The position numbers and the translations under genes were made by a program. A stretch of DNA of 64,000 nucleotides from Tritrichomonas musculus (lineage: Eukaryota > Parabasalia > Tritrichomonadida > Tritrichomonadidae): assembly GCA_039105265.1 (NCBI GenBank), contig JAPFFF010000003.1, forward strand, positions 1,550,001 to 1,614,000. Direction: 5' to 3'. This document shows positions 1 to 10,600 of the stretch, piece after piece. A model generated the notes under the pieces. That model ran no database searches. It saw only the letters and a list, made by a program, of their open reading frames with translations, and was not told where the DNA came from. Position 1 is the stretch's first letter; each line of letters begins with the position of its first letter.

Positions 1-1216
1 GATGAGGAATCGCAAATATTGAATTAACAGGTCCTTTTGGTTCATCGTCATCAGCGTTTTTTCTTGCTAAAACTGCTGCTGTTGGTTTCATCAATCTTTC
101 TGGGTCTCGTTTTGCATGCCTGAACTTCTTTGCATTTGCTTCTGCAAGTTTTCTTTCCTTTTCCTCACGTGCAATTCTCTGTTCCTCTTGTAATTGTTTA
201 ATAGCAAGTTTCTTTTCTTCAGCTTCTGCATCCCTTTTCCTAATTTTTTCCCAATCAGATGATTTGAACTTTGGTTTACGTGGATCTTGTCTCATCATTT
301 TTACATTATTGACATCCGTTTCAACAATAGGCGATGGTTTTCTATTGCTTTTACGCATTAATTCTTGCTTCAATTGTTGAAACTTTTTCTTCTTCATCTC
401 TTCATTTGCGATTCGAACTTTTTCTCTTTCATCTGCAGCTTGCTTTGCTCGTTGTTGTTTTACTCTTTCTCTTTCTTGAAGACGAAGCCTGACAAGTTCG
501 GGATCTATTTTTGGAGATTTGGGAGCTTCTTCTTCAATTATATTTCGCCCTTTTTTATTTTGTTCTTTCATTTCATTAATTGCAGCTTTCATCCTATGCT
601 TAAGTTCAAGATATTTTTTGTTCCATTCAATATGAGCAAGGACAGATTCTTCTGGAATATTGGGTAAATGTGATGGAAGATCCATTTCTCCATATCTTTG
701 TAGCTGGCGAAGAAATTCCGCATGTGATTCTGTGTCCCAGCCACCTGTTCTTCCGCCATTTTTTGCAAGGAATGTCTGAAATTCGCTTACTGGTGAATCA
801 AACTCAATATTTGTTTGTTTTGGACGAATTGCAGGAGTTTGAAGGTCAACAATTCGTTTTTCGCGTTTATCAATGTCATCAATAATTTTTCTTATATCTC
901 CATTTGCTTTTTCGAGTTCTGCAGCACTAGAAACACGTAATGCAATGATTTCTTTTTCAAGACTATCAAGTCTTTGTTTAAAGCCACGATCGTGAGGACG
1001 AATATTAGTGATTCCAACCGTTTCTGAATGAAATTGCTGTAAGAATGATCGATCAGTAGGTTTAAAAACGTTAGTAAAAGAATTTAGCATATCTCTTTCT
1101 TCTCGCGATAAAGAATCACCACATCGATTAAAAGAATTTTGTAATTGGTGTAATATATCGTGCTCTGTTTGAGCTAAACTACAACATCTTGCTATCCATT
1201 CTCTTTCTCCAATCAT
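1..1216 (-). CDS. CCDC112-like coiled-coil protein (3' end outside window)
   Basis: The reverse strand is open from an ATG at 1216 to the left edge: 405 codons without a stop. Residues about 1-130 are helical, followed by a GGRTGGWDTESHAEFL motif, a WNKKYLELK...KAAINEMKEQ segment and then long Lys/Glu/Arg/Gln-rich helices (KEERKLAEANAKKFRHAKRD). The GGW...H..F motif followed by a W...Y..LE helix is the pattern I know from CCDC112, a centriolar-satellite coiled-coil protein of eukaryotes; family assignment is by remembered motif, not search. The role is probably cytoskeletal or basal-body linked (inference). An ACGTTTA motif in gene orientation lies 32 bp upstream at 1249-1255. The C-terminus is outside the window. 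Alternative: any generic trichohyalin-like coiled coil. Coding status is very secure. Confidence 0.75.
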   Translation of the reverse strand, partial: MIGEREWIARCCSLAQTEHDILHQLQNSFNRCGDSLSREERDMLNSFTNVFKPTDRSFLQQFHSETVGITNIRPHDRGFKQRLDSLEKEIIALRVSSAAELEKANGDIRKIIDDIDKREKRIVDLQTPAIRPKQTNIEFDSPVSEFQTFLAKNGGRTGGWDTESHAEFLRQLQRYGEMDLPSHLPNIPEESVLAHIEWNKKYLELKHRMKAAINEMKEQNKKGRNIIEEEAPKSPKIDPELVRLRLQERERVKQQRAKQAADEREKVRIANEEMKKKKFQQLKQELMRKSNRKPSPIVETDVNNVKMMRQDPRKPKFKSSDWEKIRKRDAEAEEKKLAIKQLQEEQRIAREEKERKLAEANAKKFRHAKRDPERLMKPTAAVLARKNADDDEPKGPVNSIFAIPH

Positions 1217-1456
1217 AAAAAAGAAAATCTATAAGATTAGAACTTTCTTAAACGTGCAAAAAAAAAATTGAGATGATAAAAATCTATACGAATTTAAAAA
1301 GTTGATAAACTTTTTCTGATGAAATTGATTTTCTTTCTTCATTCTTGATTTTATCATAAAAAAAAGAGTATAATTCTCAATCTTTGGTCCATATTATTTA
1401 AGTTTACGAAATTCTAATAATCTTTAAAAAAAAAAAAAAAATAAAAATTTAAAAAA

Positions 1457-2395
1457 TTACAATCTATCACTTTTAACGCTTCTTGTTCTGCTTGTCGAAA
1501 GACGAGAAACTGAAGCACTTCTTGGTGTTCTTGGTGGAGGAAAGTCCTTTTTCGACTTAGCTTCACTGACTTTTCTCTGAGTTTTTTGAATTACCAATTT
1601 TTTGTTGTCTTGTTCATTTTCCATTCCTTGTACTAAAACTTGCCAGTGTCTATTCCATTTTTCGTTTAGGCAAATCACTTGCTGACGATGTTTTTTAATC
1701 AAAGTGTTTTTGGCTATTTCTCTTTCATTTTGCCATTTTTGGTAATTAAGCTCCATTTCTTCTTTTTCTAATCTATCACCTTCTTCTCTCATTTGTTTTG
1801 CTTCAATGAATTTGTGCATAATACGCAACTTTCGTTCTCGGTTTCTTATATTAATAACATCTGATGATAGTTTTCTATAGCGAGGAGGAATATTATCCAT
1901 TGAATATTTTACTTGAAACTCTTGAATTTCTTCTCTTTGTTTTTTCTTCAATCGTTCAATATCCTTCTTCTTTCTTTCTTCAAAATTTTGTTTCACATTA
2001 GAGAATCGCCCTTCTATTTGTGTAATTTCCTTTTTAGTACTATCAAGCTTGCTGTTTAGTTGATCAATTGTGTTTTTATGAGATGAATTGGTATTTAGAA
2101 GTTGATCTTTTGAAGTCACTTCTTTGATAACATCATCTATTCTCTGAAGTAAGTCGTAATCAAAATCTTCTTCTTGATTCATTACAAAATCGCACATTTT
2201 ATGAAGATGATCAACAACTTCATCTGGTGAATAATATATTTCGAATTCATATTTTGAATCGTTTAATAAATTCTCACAAACAGTATCAATATCTGGTATT
2301 TGTATTTTGGAGTCTGCTGGTGAGTTGTTAGAAGAGTTCTTTGTTAATGATGGAAGGAGTGTTGATTGAGAACGAGGTTGCTTTGGAGAAATCAT
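1457..2395 (-). CDS. Coiled-coil protein, unknown function
   Basis: 312 aa from an ATG at 2395. The N-terminal 35 residues are Ser/Pro/Asn-rich and disordered; residues about 60-100 are acidic; residues about 100-270 are a nearly continuous Lys/Glu/Gln/Arg coiled coil; the tail is basic and Ser/Arg-rich (TPRSASVSRLSTSRTRSVKS), which suggests phosphorylation or microtubule binding. A segment PPRYRKLSSDVINIRNRERKLRIMHKF...EAKQMREEGDRLEKEE resembles a motif shared by many trichomonad coiled-coil proteins, but I cannot name a function. It is divergent with the gene at 2522; the 126-bp spacer has TAACGATTA and an ACGTTTA motif (2464-2470) pointing toward this gene. Confidence 0.8.
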   Translation of the reverse strand: MISPKQPRSQSTLLPSLTKNSSNNSPADSKIQIPDIDTVCENLLNDSKYEFEIYYSPDEVVDHLHKMCDFVMNQEEDFDYDLLQRIDDVIKEVTSKDQLLNTNSSHKNTIDQLNSKLDSTKKEITQIEGRFSNVKQNFEERKKKDIERLKKKQREEIQEFQVKYSMDNIPPRYRKLSSDVINIRNRERKLRIMHKFIEAKQMREEGDRLEKEEMELNYQKWQNEREIAKNTLIKKHRQQVICLNEKWNRHWQVLVQGMENEQDNKKLVIQKTQRKVSEAKSKKDFPPPRTPRSASVSRLSTSRTRSVKSDRL

Positions 2396-2521
2396 TTTTT
2401 AAGTATAAAATTCTTATGTTTTAACGATTAAATACTATTGAAAATCATAAATTAAAATTTTCTTAAACGTCTTTTTTTCAAAACTTTTATATGGAAAAAA
2501 GTAACCATCTTGAAAGAAGAA

Positions 2522-3289
2522 ATGAATAAAGATCAAAAATCAAATTGGAGACAAAGAGTTTTAGATCGTCTTGATAGCATGCAACCAGATATTGTTTCAT
2601 CAATTCCTACTGAAGAATTAGAAGAAATGTACAAAATTGCCGCTTATTATGACCCTGAGAATGTTGATCAATTTGAAGCAGATGAATCATCAATACCTCA
2701 TCCTCAAGATGTGGCGCCATCTTCTTTATATGCGCCAAGCCATCGATTATTATCTGCATCATGCTCGTATCTGCAAAAAATGTCAACTCCTGACGTTCCA
2801 TTTCATATTCAAATTGTTGTTCCAGGGACTAGTGGTACTGCAGCAGCTGATAACCAGCAAACATACGAAATTTCAGTTTGGGAGCGGTCGCTTCTTGAAA
2901 TAATCTGTGATTTTGATGACATGAATTTTATATTTTTTGAATTTTGTACAGGAGTGCCACCTTTAATTATTGACGTTTTTGCTGCACCAGATATTGAAGC
3001 AACTCCATTGTACTGGAAATCTGCATTTGAAACCGAAACTCAAAGCGAAGTACACACTCAGATTCAAAAACTACATAGTAGATCAATGAAAGGGGTTTAT
3101 CCACCAAACCGCTCTTATATTGCCGTCACTTTTACTGAAGGAGGTGGACTTGGAAAAATTTGGGAAGGAGGTGAAGAACCGAGGCAGTTAGCAATAGATG
3201 TTGTTTCAAATATGTGGTCAACTTCAAAAATGGATCCTCCAGAAGGAATAGAGGATAAAATATTATCGTTCGATAGGTGGCCGAGATAA
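2522..3289 (+). CDS. Unknown conserved-looking protein, 255 aa
   Basis: The frame opens slightly earlier at a TTG, but the first ATG is at 2522 and gives MNKDQKSNW. The protein is soluble, with no signal or membrane segment. The N-terminal 70 residues are helical and acidic; residues about 90-215 have mixed alpha/beta character with alternating hydrophobics (IQIVVPGTSG, SVWERSLLEIICDFDD, SYIAVTF) and a Gly-rich TEGGGLGKIWEGGEEP loop; it ends IEDKILSFDRWPR. I do not recognise the family. Codon composition and clean flanks support a real gene. It is transcribed divergently from the coiled-coil gene at 1457-2395. Confidence 0.8.
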   Translation: MNKDQKSNWRQRVLDRLDSMQPDIVSSIPTEELEEMYKIAAYYDPENVDQFEADESSIPHPQDVAPSSLYAPSHRLLSASCSYLQKMSTPDVPFHIQIVVPGTSGTAAADNQQTYEISVWERSLLEIICDFDDMNFIFFEFCTGVPPLIIDVFAAPDIEATPLYWKSAFETETQSEVHTQIQKLHSRSMKGVYPPNRSYIAVTFTEGGGLGKIWEGGEEPRQLAIDVVSNMWSTSKMDPPEGIEDKILSFDRWPR

Positions 3290-3609
3290 GAGAAACAAAA
3301 TATAATTATATTTTAATTTTATTATCAAATTAAAATCGAAATGATTTTGATGCTAGAATTATAATATTTGAACATATATTGAGCCTATCAATTTCAATTT
3401 TTTTCAAGTTCTCTTGTAATAATAATATCTAATTTGTTCACTAATGGATCATATAAAACTATTCTTATTTAAAAATAATTTTTTTCCTAATGAGTCGATT
3501 TTTGTTTTGATAATAAAGTACTTATATAAAACTCTTCATATAATCATATGATTATTTGTTCTTATAGCAACAAAAAATAATAGTTGAAGTACTTAAATGA
3601 ACATTTTAT
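3290..3609. other. Intergenic, convergent 3' ends
   Basis: 320 bp of A/T-rich sequence between two convergent genes. I see no RNA, repeat or ORF in it. Confidence 0.6.
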
Positions 3610-4899
3610 TTACAAAAATACTGTTTCTGCAATTTGACGACGCACGCTTTCTAATCTTTCAACAAGAGTTTCACCTTCAGAAGATTCTGTCATTCCAACA
3701 CAAATAATTGTGAATGCATTTTTTATGCAATTAGCTAACAAAGCGCTTTCGCCTTGTTGTCTAATCATTTGGAATTCCATTTCCTCTTTCTTTGAAATAG
3801 TTTCATTGTAAGCCGTTGTCAAAAATTCTTGCTCTTTCATATAACTGAGAACTTTCTCATTATCATCAACATCTATCCTTCTTTTTGAACGTTCAATTTC
3901 TGCCATTTTGACATCAAAGTCTTTCTGTTCTTTATATATCTGTTCAATGAGAATAGAATTTGTATCAACAGCCGCCGTTAAGTCTTGAAGCCTCTTCTTT
4001 AATTGTTTTGTTGTCTGAACGATTTGCTGTCGTTTAACGGCAGCTTCATGTGCAAATAATAACTGTTGTGTTAATCTTTCAATTTGTTGAAGTTTAGGGT
4101 AAATAACTTGAGTTCGAACTCTCCTTCTATATTCGCGAACATCTGTAACTATTGCAGCAATGTATCTCTTTTTCGAAAAAAACACTCGAATTCCACCAAG
4201 CCCCACTCCGCTCATATAAATCATTTTTGGGGCTTCATCCGCATGATAGAGCTGACTCACTTCTATTAAATCACCAAGTGAATATTTAGATTTTATTTTC
4301 CAAGTTGTCATCTCAATATCGTAATCATCGTCATCATTGAGTATATGGCCAGAACCAGTAAAAGCATCTAAATATTTTATGTTGTCATCATCTTTTCGAC
4401 GATGAAGATAAATTGTTGAAAGATATGATAATAATTCGATTGGTTCATTGAACTTTGTAGTAATGCGAGTCTTTGACGATTCAGATAGAACGCATGTAGT
4501 AGGATTCAAAACATCAACGGCGAGAGAATCATCGTTTGGATTCATAGAAACTTGAAATTTCAAAACACTAAAACGAATAGTTGATGGATTTGTCGTAATT
4601 GAGACACTTCCTTTTTTGTCTCTCTTTGTCCCAATTTTTTTTTCAGGAGATTTTAATTGAATTCTGCATTTTGCAAAAAAAGATGTTTCCTTTAACTGAA
4701 TTTTTTGAGTTGAATGAGTTTGCCCTGGAGACCGTGATGATATGAAACTCAAATCTGGCAATTGGAATCCCATACTTGATGAAAGAAAACTCATATTGTG
4801 GATATCAAAAAAATTTAAATTTGAATATTTGAATTGTTTTTTATAACAAGACATTATGGTTATATTTTTTTGCAATTTTACTTCAAAAGACGATTTCAT
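3610..4899 (-). CDS. Unknown protein with C-terminal coiled coil, 429 aa
   Basis: An ATG at 4899 opens the frame, but in-frame Met codons at residues 16 (MSCYKK) and 36 (MSFLSS) are equally plausible starts. Residues about 45-130 are Ser/Thr/Lys-rich; about 135-260 look like a folded alpha/beta domain (KFNEPIELLSYLSTIYLHRR, GVGLGGIRVFFSKKRYIAAIVTDVREYRRRVR); about 265-390 form a coiled coil (YPKLQQIERLTQQLLFAHEAAVKRQQ); the last 40 residues are again hydrophobic. No known domain recognised. Head-to-head with the CCDC25 gene; the 141-bp spacer must hold both promoters. Confidence 0.75.
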   Translation of the reverse strand: MKSSFEVKLQKNITIMSCYKKQFKYSNLNFFDIHNMSFLSSSMGFQLPDLSFISSRSPGQTHSTQKIQLKETSFFAKCRIQLKSPEKKIGTKRDKKGSVSITTNPSTIRFSVLKFQVSMNPNDDSLAVDVLNPTTCVLSESSKTRITTKFNEPIELLSYLSTIYLHRRKDDDNIKYLDAFTGSGHILNDDDDYDIEMTTWKIKSKYSLGDLIEVSQLYHADEAPKMIYMSGVGLGGIRVFFSKKRYIAAIVTDVREYRRRVRTQVIYPKLQQIERLTQQLLFAHEAAVKRQQIVQTTKQLKKRLQDLTAAVDTNSILIEQIYKEQKDFDVKMAEIERSKRRIDVDDNEKVLSYMKEQEFLTTAYNETISKKEEMEFQMIRQQGESALLANCIKNAFTIICVGMTESSEGETLVERLESVRRQIAETVFL

Positions 4900-5040
4900 G
4901 CAAATGGTTTAATTGGGACATTTAACTTTTACATATGGAATAAATACTAGATATGGGAGCAAATTCAAAAGTCTTCTAATTTCAAAATCATAAGCATTGG
5001 TCAAATATTTGTTTTTCATGGTCAAAATATAGCAAAATTT

Positions 5041-5697
5041 ATGGTGATAGTTTACTTCATTCACGATCATCTTCTATTTGTAGGTAATGATAAATTCGAA
5101 AATGATGGACTTATAAAATACTCTCAAAGATATATGAAAGAATTAAATTCACAAGTTTTATGGTTTCATGTCGATGATCTATCTTCTCCTCACGCCTATG
5201 TTAGATTAAATGAAGGAGAAAAAGAGCCTCCGCAAATTCTTGTTCAATTATGTGCACAGATTGTCAAAAATGGTTCAATTGAAGGTGTTAAACGCCCAGC
5301 TGTTGATGTTATCTATACATCATGTTCAAATTTAACAAAAAATAAGGCAATGAAAGTTGGTCAAGTATCTTTTCTTCCAGGTGCGCAAGTAATAACTGTC
5401 CACGGGGTTAGAAAAGATAACAATTTATTGAGACAGCTTGAAAAAGTCAAGCAAATACAAGATCTCGTTCAAATGGAAAGAGAATTAGACGATTTGATAC
5501 ACAACAGTCGAAAAAAGAAAGGTAATAGTGATAAAAATAAAGATGATTTTGATGATTGGGGTGACAACGATGATAATGATTGGGGTGATGATATTGGAGA
5601 TGATACAAATGGAAAAACTACAAAAAATTTGAAGGATCAAATGGCAGATGTTCCAAAAGCCGAATTTAGCACAAATCTGGAAGATGATTTTATGTGA
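5041..5697 (+). CDS. CCDC25: CCDC25 homologue (NFACT-R/DUF814 domain)
   Basis: 218 aa. The N-terminal 115 residues follow the CCDC25/NFACT-R pattern: a short beta start, then VGNDKFENDGLIKY, LWFHVDDLSSPHAYVRL (the strongly conserved WFH.D..SS.H.Y.R signature), LVQLCAQIVKNGSI, VDVIYTSCSNLTKN and KVGQVSF. A helical segment (about 135-165) follows, then an Asp/Trp/Gly-rich acidic stretch (DDWGDNDDNDWGDD) and a terminal EDDFM, like the acidic D-E-F-M end of animal CCDC25. NFACT-R domains bind RNA or ribosome-associated partners in NEMF/RqcH, while human CCDC25 has been described as an extracellular-DNA sensor; the trichomonad role is unknown. Family assignment is firm. The acidic DWGDD repeat is a lineage-specific insertion relative to animal proteins (from memory). 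Confidence 0.93.
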   Translation: MVIVYFIHDHLLFVGNDKFENDGLIKYSQRYMKELNSQVLWFHVDDLSSPHAYVRLNEGEKEPPQILVQLCAQIVKNGSIEGVKRPAVDVIYTSCSNLTKNKAMKVGQVSFLPGAQVITVHGVRKDNNLLRQLEKVKQIQDLVQMERELDDLIHNSRKKKGNSDKNKDDFDDWGDNDDNDWGDDIGDDTNGKTTKNLKDQMADVPKAEFSTNLEDDFM

Positions 5698-5743
5698 TCT
5701 TGTATATTATTCTATTTTGTTTGTTATACTTCTTAGATTTGCT

Positions 5744-7296
5744 AAAGGAGAACGGAGAGACGGTTATGACAAAGATTTTTTTCGAGTTATTTTATATAAA
5801 TATAAATATAATATTATATATTGAATAATTCTTAATAAGAAACCAAAAAGAAATATCGTAGGGAAACAAAGATATTCACAAAATAACAATAAAAGTTATG
5901 AAAAAGTTAATAAATTGAATTGTTAAGATAGATTTTTAATTCAATTTCTTGTAACATTTAGATATCAAAATTGTTACAAAGAATCTGTGCCAGCTGTATA
6001 ATTATTTTTCATAGTTTATAATTTTATCAATTTATTTTATATTGTATACAAACTATATCATGTGATATTATATAGAGTTTATAAAAATATAATAAGATAA
6101 TAACATTTTATTTTTTTAAAAAATTGAATTAAAACTATATAAAATAATCTCTTTCATTTTTATTTTATCTTAACAAAAATGACATAAATCACTTTTTTTA
6201 CTATTATATTTTTATATAATGACATACTAAAATGTTATGCTTAATTATTTAGTATATTTTTTATAAATATTTTTTTCAAATCTAAAAAAAAATTAAAAGA
6301 GCTTACCCAGCCTGTTAAATTGATTAAATATTGGATTTTTATATGATATATTTCAAATTTGAAGCCAAAATATAAGATATATTAGATTGAGGAAAAAGGC
6401 TAAAATAGCAAAGTAAAGGTGTGAAATATTACTTATTACTTATGTAATAATTAATAAAACTTGCTTATTTTAATAAATATTAGAATTATAATAAAATTAT
6501 TTATTAATAGGCTTCATTTTGATAAATTAATATAAATACAGATTTAATGATAAAGAAATACAAATGTTTTATAAGAAAAATCCTACTTTAATACATTGTT
6601 TGATGGAATTTCATGAAAATTAATAATTGAATATGAAAGATTTATTTTTTATGAAATTGTGTTCAAAATTGACTCTTGGACGATGATATTTAATTTAAAA
6701 TTTCTTATTGATGATTGAGAATGTAAAATTGAACTATTTTTATCATTATATAAATAAAATATTTATATTTTATATTTTATATATAAACATATATAAATAT
6801 AATAATAATATAATTGCCATTGTAATAAGTTTATATTGAATAAATTATCCATAAATAAAATAAATAAAATTCTTAAAAAAAAAAGAAATTATCTCAAATA
6901 AATATTTTAATTGAGAGTAATTGAATAGAAATAAATAATTTATTCAAAATCTTTCAAAAAACATTTAATGATTATTTTTTCTTTCTTATAAAATAAATAA
7001 AAATTCATACGCTGAATTTCTTTTCTGGCAGGGTCAATTGGGTTATAATGCCATCACTAATCTTTTATATAAACGATTTCTTAATTTCACATACCTATTT
7101 ATCAAAATCAGATACTGATAACATATAATTTCCATTATTTGAACAATAAATGTATTTATAATAATGCAAATTCATTTAAATATGATTAAAAAATATTAAT
7201 ATTAACAAATATCGAAAAAATGACTATTAATTAATTATATAAAATCATTTTAATATATTTTTTAACGTACAAGAAAAACCGTCTTCGTTCTCCTTT
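5744..7296. mobile_element. 1.55-kb non-coding element with inverted ends and 8-bp target duplication
   Basis: The left end begins AAAGGAGAACGGAGAGACGG; the right end, read on the minus strand, begins AAAGGAGAACGAAGACGG, so the ends are inverted repeats of about 20 bp with a short indel. Immediately outside are identical 8-bp copies of GATTTGCT (5736-5743 and 7297-7304), as expected for a target-site duplication. The interior is extremely A/T-rich and has no ORF of note, so this is a non-autonomous DNA transposon. An 8-bp duplication fits hAT, P or Merlin-type transposases, but the terminal bases do not decide which. It lies between the CCDC25 gene and the TMEM131-like gene and accounts for most of that 1.9-kb gap. 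Confidence 0.8.
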
Positions 7297-7621
7297 GATT
7301 TGCTCACTTTTTATCCAATCAAAATTTTCAATAATGGGGACAAAATTTTGAAATAATTATTTTATCACTATTCAATGAATTCAATCATTTATAAATCTCA
7401 TTAAAATATAGAAGTTTCACAATATTATTTGATTTAGAAATACTTTTTTATTGTTGATATTATTTTAAAATATTATGAATGTTATAAATGTTAATGATTG
7501 AAGTATAAAAACCTTACATTTCTTAGATTTGCGAAAATCTAAAAAAAAAAAATCGGTTTCGTTTTTAATATTGACCTTGACGTTCGAATGTGAAATCTTG
7601 AATTAAAAAAATTGTTTTGTT

Positions 7622-10600
7622 TTGTTTGACTTTATTTTTATATTTCTATTATTAACTTTTGGAAAGCCTGAACAATATCCTTTACTGCAAACATATTATG
7701 TTGATCATATAGGAAGATCTGATCTTCGTTATCAAGTTTCGCATTTTGGAGTATCATTCACAGCACTTGGTTACAACGAAAATGAAATCACACAAAAAAA
7801 TTTACGCTCTATTAAAATAGCAACACCGTATTGGTTTCAGTTTATTGATAATCATTATCATTATCTACCTTTAGCAAGATCGGTTTTTAATTATTCAACA
7901 TTTGCTCAATTTTCTCCTAAATCTTATTTTCTAACTTCAGCCAGCTTTTTAACACCCGAGAGCTATACCTTCAAAATTACAAACATTCATGATTCAAAAA
8001 ATTTAACTATTACAGATGCATTTACAACTTCTAGAAATATAGTTATAAAGCATATAAATCCAACAACTTTGATGCCTGGAAATTCTCTTTCAATTGAATT
8101 TATATTATTACCCACTGAATTAACTACAACATTTTCTGCAGTAGTAATTATATTAACTAACATGGGAAATCTGCCATATTTTATATCATGTCAACAAATG
8201 CATTTGATTCAAGGAAATGATACGATTCAAACAATATTCCATCAATGTTCGGCTATGAAATCAAACTTAACTGTATTTCTTTCTCCATTTTTTGGGCAAC
8301 GTGTAATTTCAGTATATTATGATGCTTTATTATTTCATACAGGCAAATCAACAATGGCAAGCAAATTTATAGTTTTTAATATGTTATCTTTAAAAAACGG
8401 TTTTTATGTATCCTTTATCAATTTTGTATCTCAAGAACCTAAAAACACAACGATACCGTTATTTATTTGCGTTTCTTCAAAATTTCTGCAATCTTATTAT
8501 CCTGTCATCTTAGTTAATGTTGTCACATCGCATTCTTCAACAAGCGAAGCTGAAATTAAGATTGTTAATCCAACACCCCATCAATTCACAATCATATCTG
8601 TTACTCTTCAAAAAGATGCCCCTTCAAATATTAAAGTTGAATTAAATCCTCAACCAATTACTTGCTCCAAGTTTACATACACCAACATTGGTCGTATTGT
8701 TGTTCATGGAAATCGCCAAGGTGAAATCATTACATCAATCACGGTTTCATATGAGACAGTAATTGATTTAACTAAAATTGCCCAATTTATTGAAATTCCT
8801 GTCTATGCAAGTGTCGTTCATGGGTACCTTGAGCCAAGCGAGCAAAGGCTAAATCTTCTTCAGTTGGATAATAGCTTTAATAGAATTAACTTTACTAATC
8901 ATTTTAAAGTTCCTATTGCAATAGTGTCAGCGAGAACCGATTCAAATTTATTTAAAGTTGTTGATTTTGTACCAAACGTGGTTCAGCCAGGAGAAACTTC
9001 AGATGATATTATAGTACAATTTACGCACCGTCCTCTTTCTTTTTCATTTGAGTCTACTCTAATAGTTGAGACAAATGCTACAAATCATTATATACCAATT
9101 AAAGGCTTTAATGGCCAACTAACAATCTCAGATTCAAATTCTTCAGTCACGCAAATGCATATATTTGAACAGCTTGGAAATGTAATGACAGGTTCTTCAA
9201 TGAAATTTGTTTATTTTATTCGGAATCCTAATCCGATTCGATATTCAATGAACGACTATAATGCAACGCCTGGTATTACTGTCAACGGATTTTGGAATAC
9301 AAATGAGCATGGTTCGTTAAGGGGGCATCAAATGCTTCCATTTGCGATCGAAGAAATTCATATATATGTTGGATTTAATAATATTCGTAATAATAAGCCG
9401 AGAAATGATTCAATAGCAATAGGAACGTCGAGCTCATATGTGCAGATTACAATAGAATGGACCCCAGTACAAGGTAATTACTTTTTGACAATGGTAATAC
9501 CGCCACTCCTATGTTTTGGCTTTACATATCATACCAATGTATCTTTAAATTCTACTTATGCTGTAACACTTCAATTAATTAATTTTACGGTAAATGTTCC
9601 TACTTCAGATATATCAACAACATCTCCATATATAAGACCGCATGTTTACACAAACCTTGGATCTGTTAATTTAACATTTAATACGGAAATATTTCAAAAT
9701 AATGAAATAATGTCTCTTTTTGATTTTAAAAGGAGTTGGGTCGAACTGCGAAAGCTTTGGCAAAAATATTTTACAAATAATTTGCATTATGAAATTGAAT
9801 TTAAATTATTTATCAAGAAAAATTCATTTTTCAGATTTAAATATCAAATTCAGATTACAGCTTCGTATTTTAATGATCTCGAATGTGATCTCGGATATAT
9901 TCTTCCTTACACAGAAGCCCATGGATCAGTTGAACATTATAATTTTTTCAATACATCAGTTGTTTATCACTTTTATCCTCGTGTAACAGTTCATTCCGAT
10001 TATGAAAGTTTAATATCCGATCCAAATAGTTATATTGATTTCAACTTTACTGTAGTAGCAACAGCACTTGGAAAATACAATGAAAAAATCCCAATTGCGA
10101 CTAATGCAACAAAACCTTTTTTCATCCAAATTCATGCTGAAGTTGTTGCGCCCAACGTCTATTTCGTCGACTTTTTTGGAGAAAAGATTAATCGAGTCCT
10201 CTTTTCGTCAGCAGATTCAGCCATTTCAACTCACACAATTTTTTTAATTAATAATGGCAAAACTAATGTCGAGGTTGGTCAATTTTTTGTTAGATCACCT
10301 CTTTTCACAGTTAATCAAAAATGTACAGGGTTTTTACCAATTAACACAACTTGTCGAGTGGATATTTCAGTAGTTCTTGATTACTTAAGAAATCAAACAG
10401 AAGAATCAACTTTATTGTTATATGTCCATGGATTGCAAGTTACTTGTAAATTAGCTGTAGAAATTGGTGATGAAGCAATGAAAAAAATTGAAAAACGAAG
10501 ATTTATTAAATTTATTGCAGTTGTTACTTTAGCACTTTTACTCCCTATTTATGAATTAATTTCAGCAATCTACAAAAGTAACAAATTAGGCAAGGATATT

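Noticed and set aside
365..885. Plus-strand ORFs opposite the CCDC112-like gene
   Set aside because: They are antisense shadows, Phe/Leu-rich, of an open coiled-coil reading frame.
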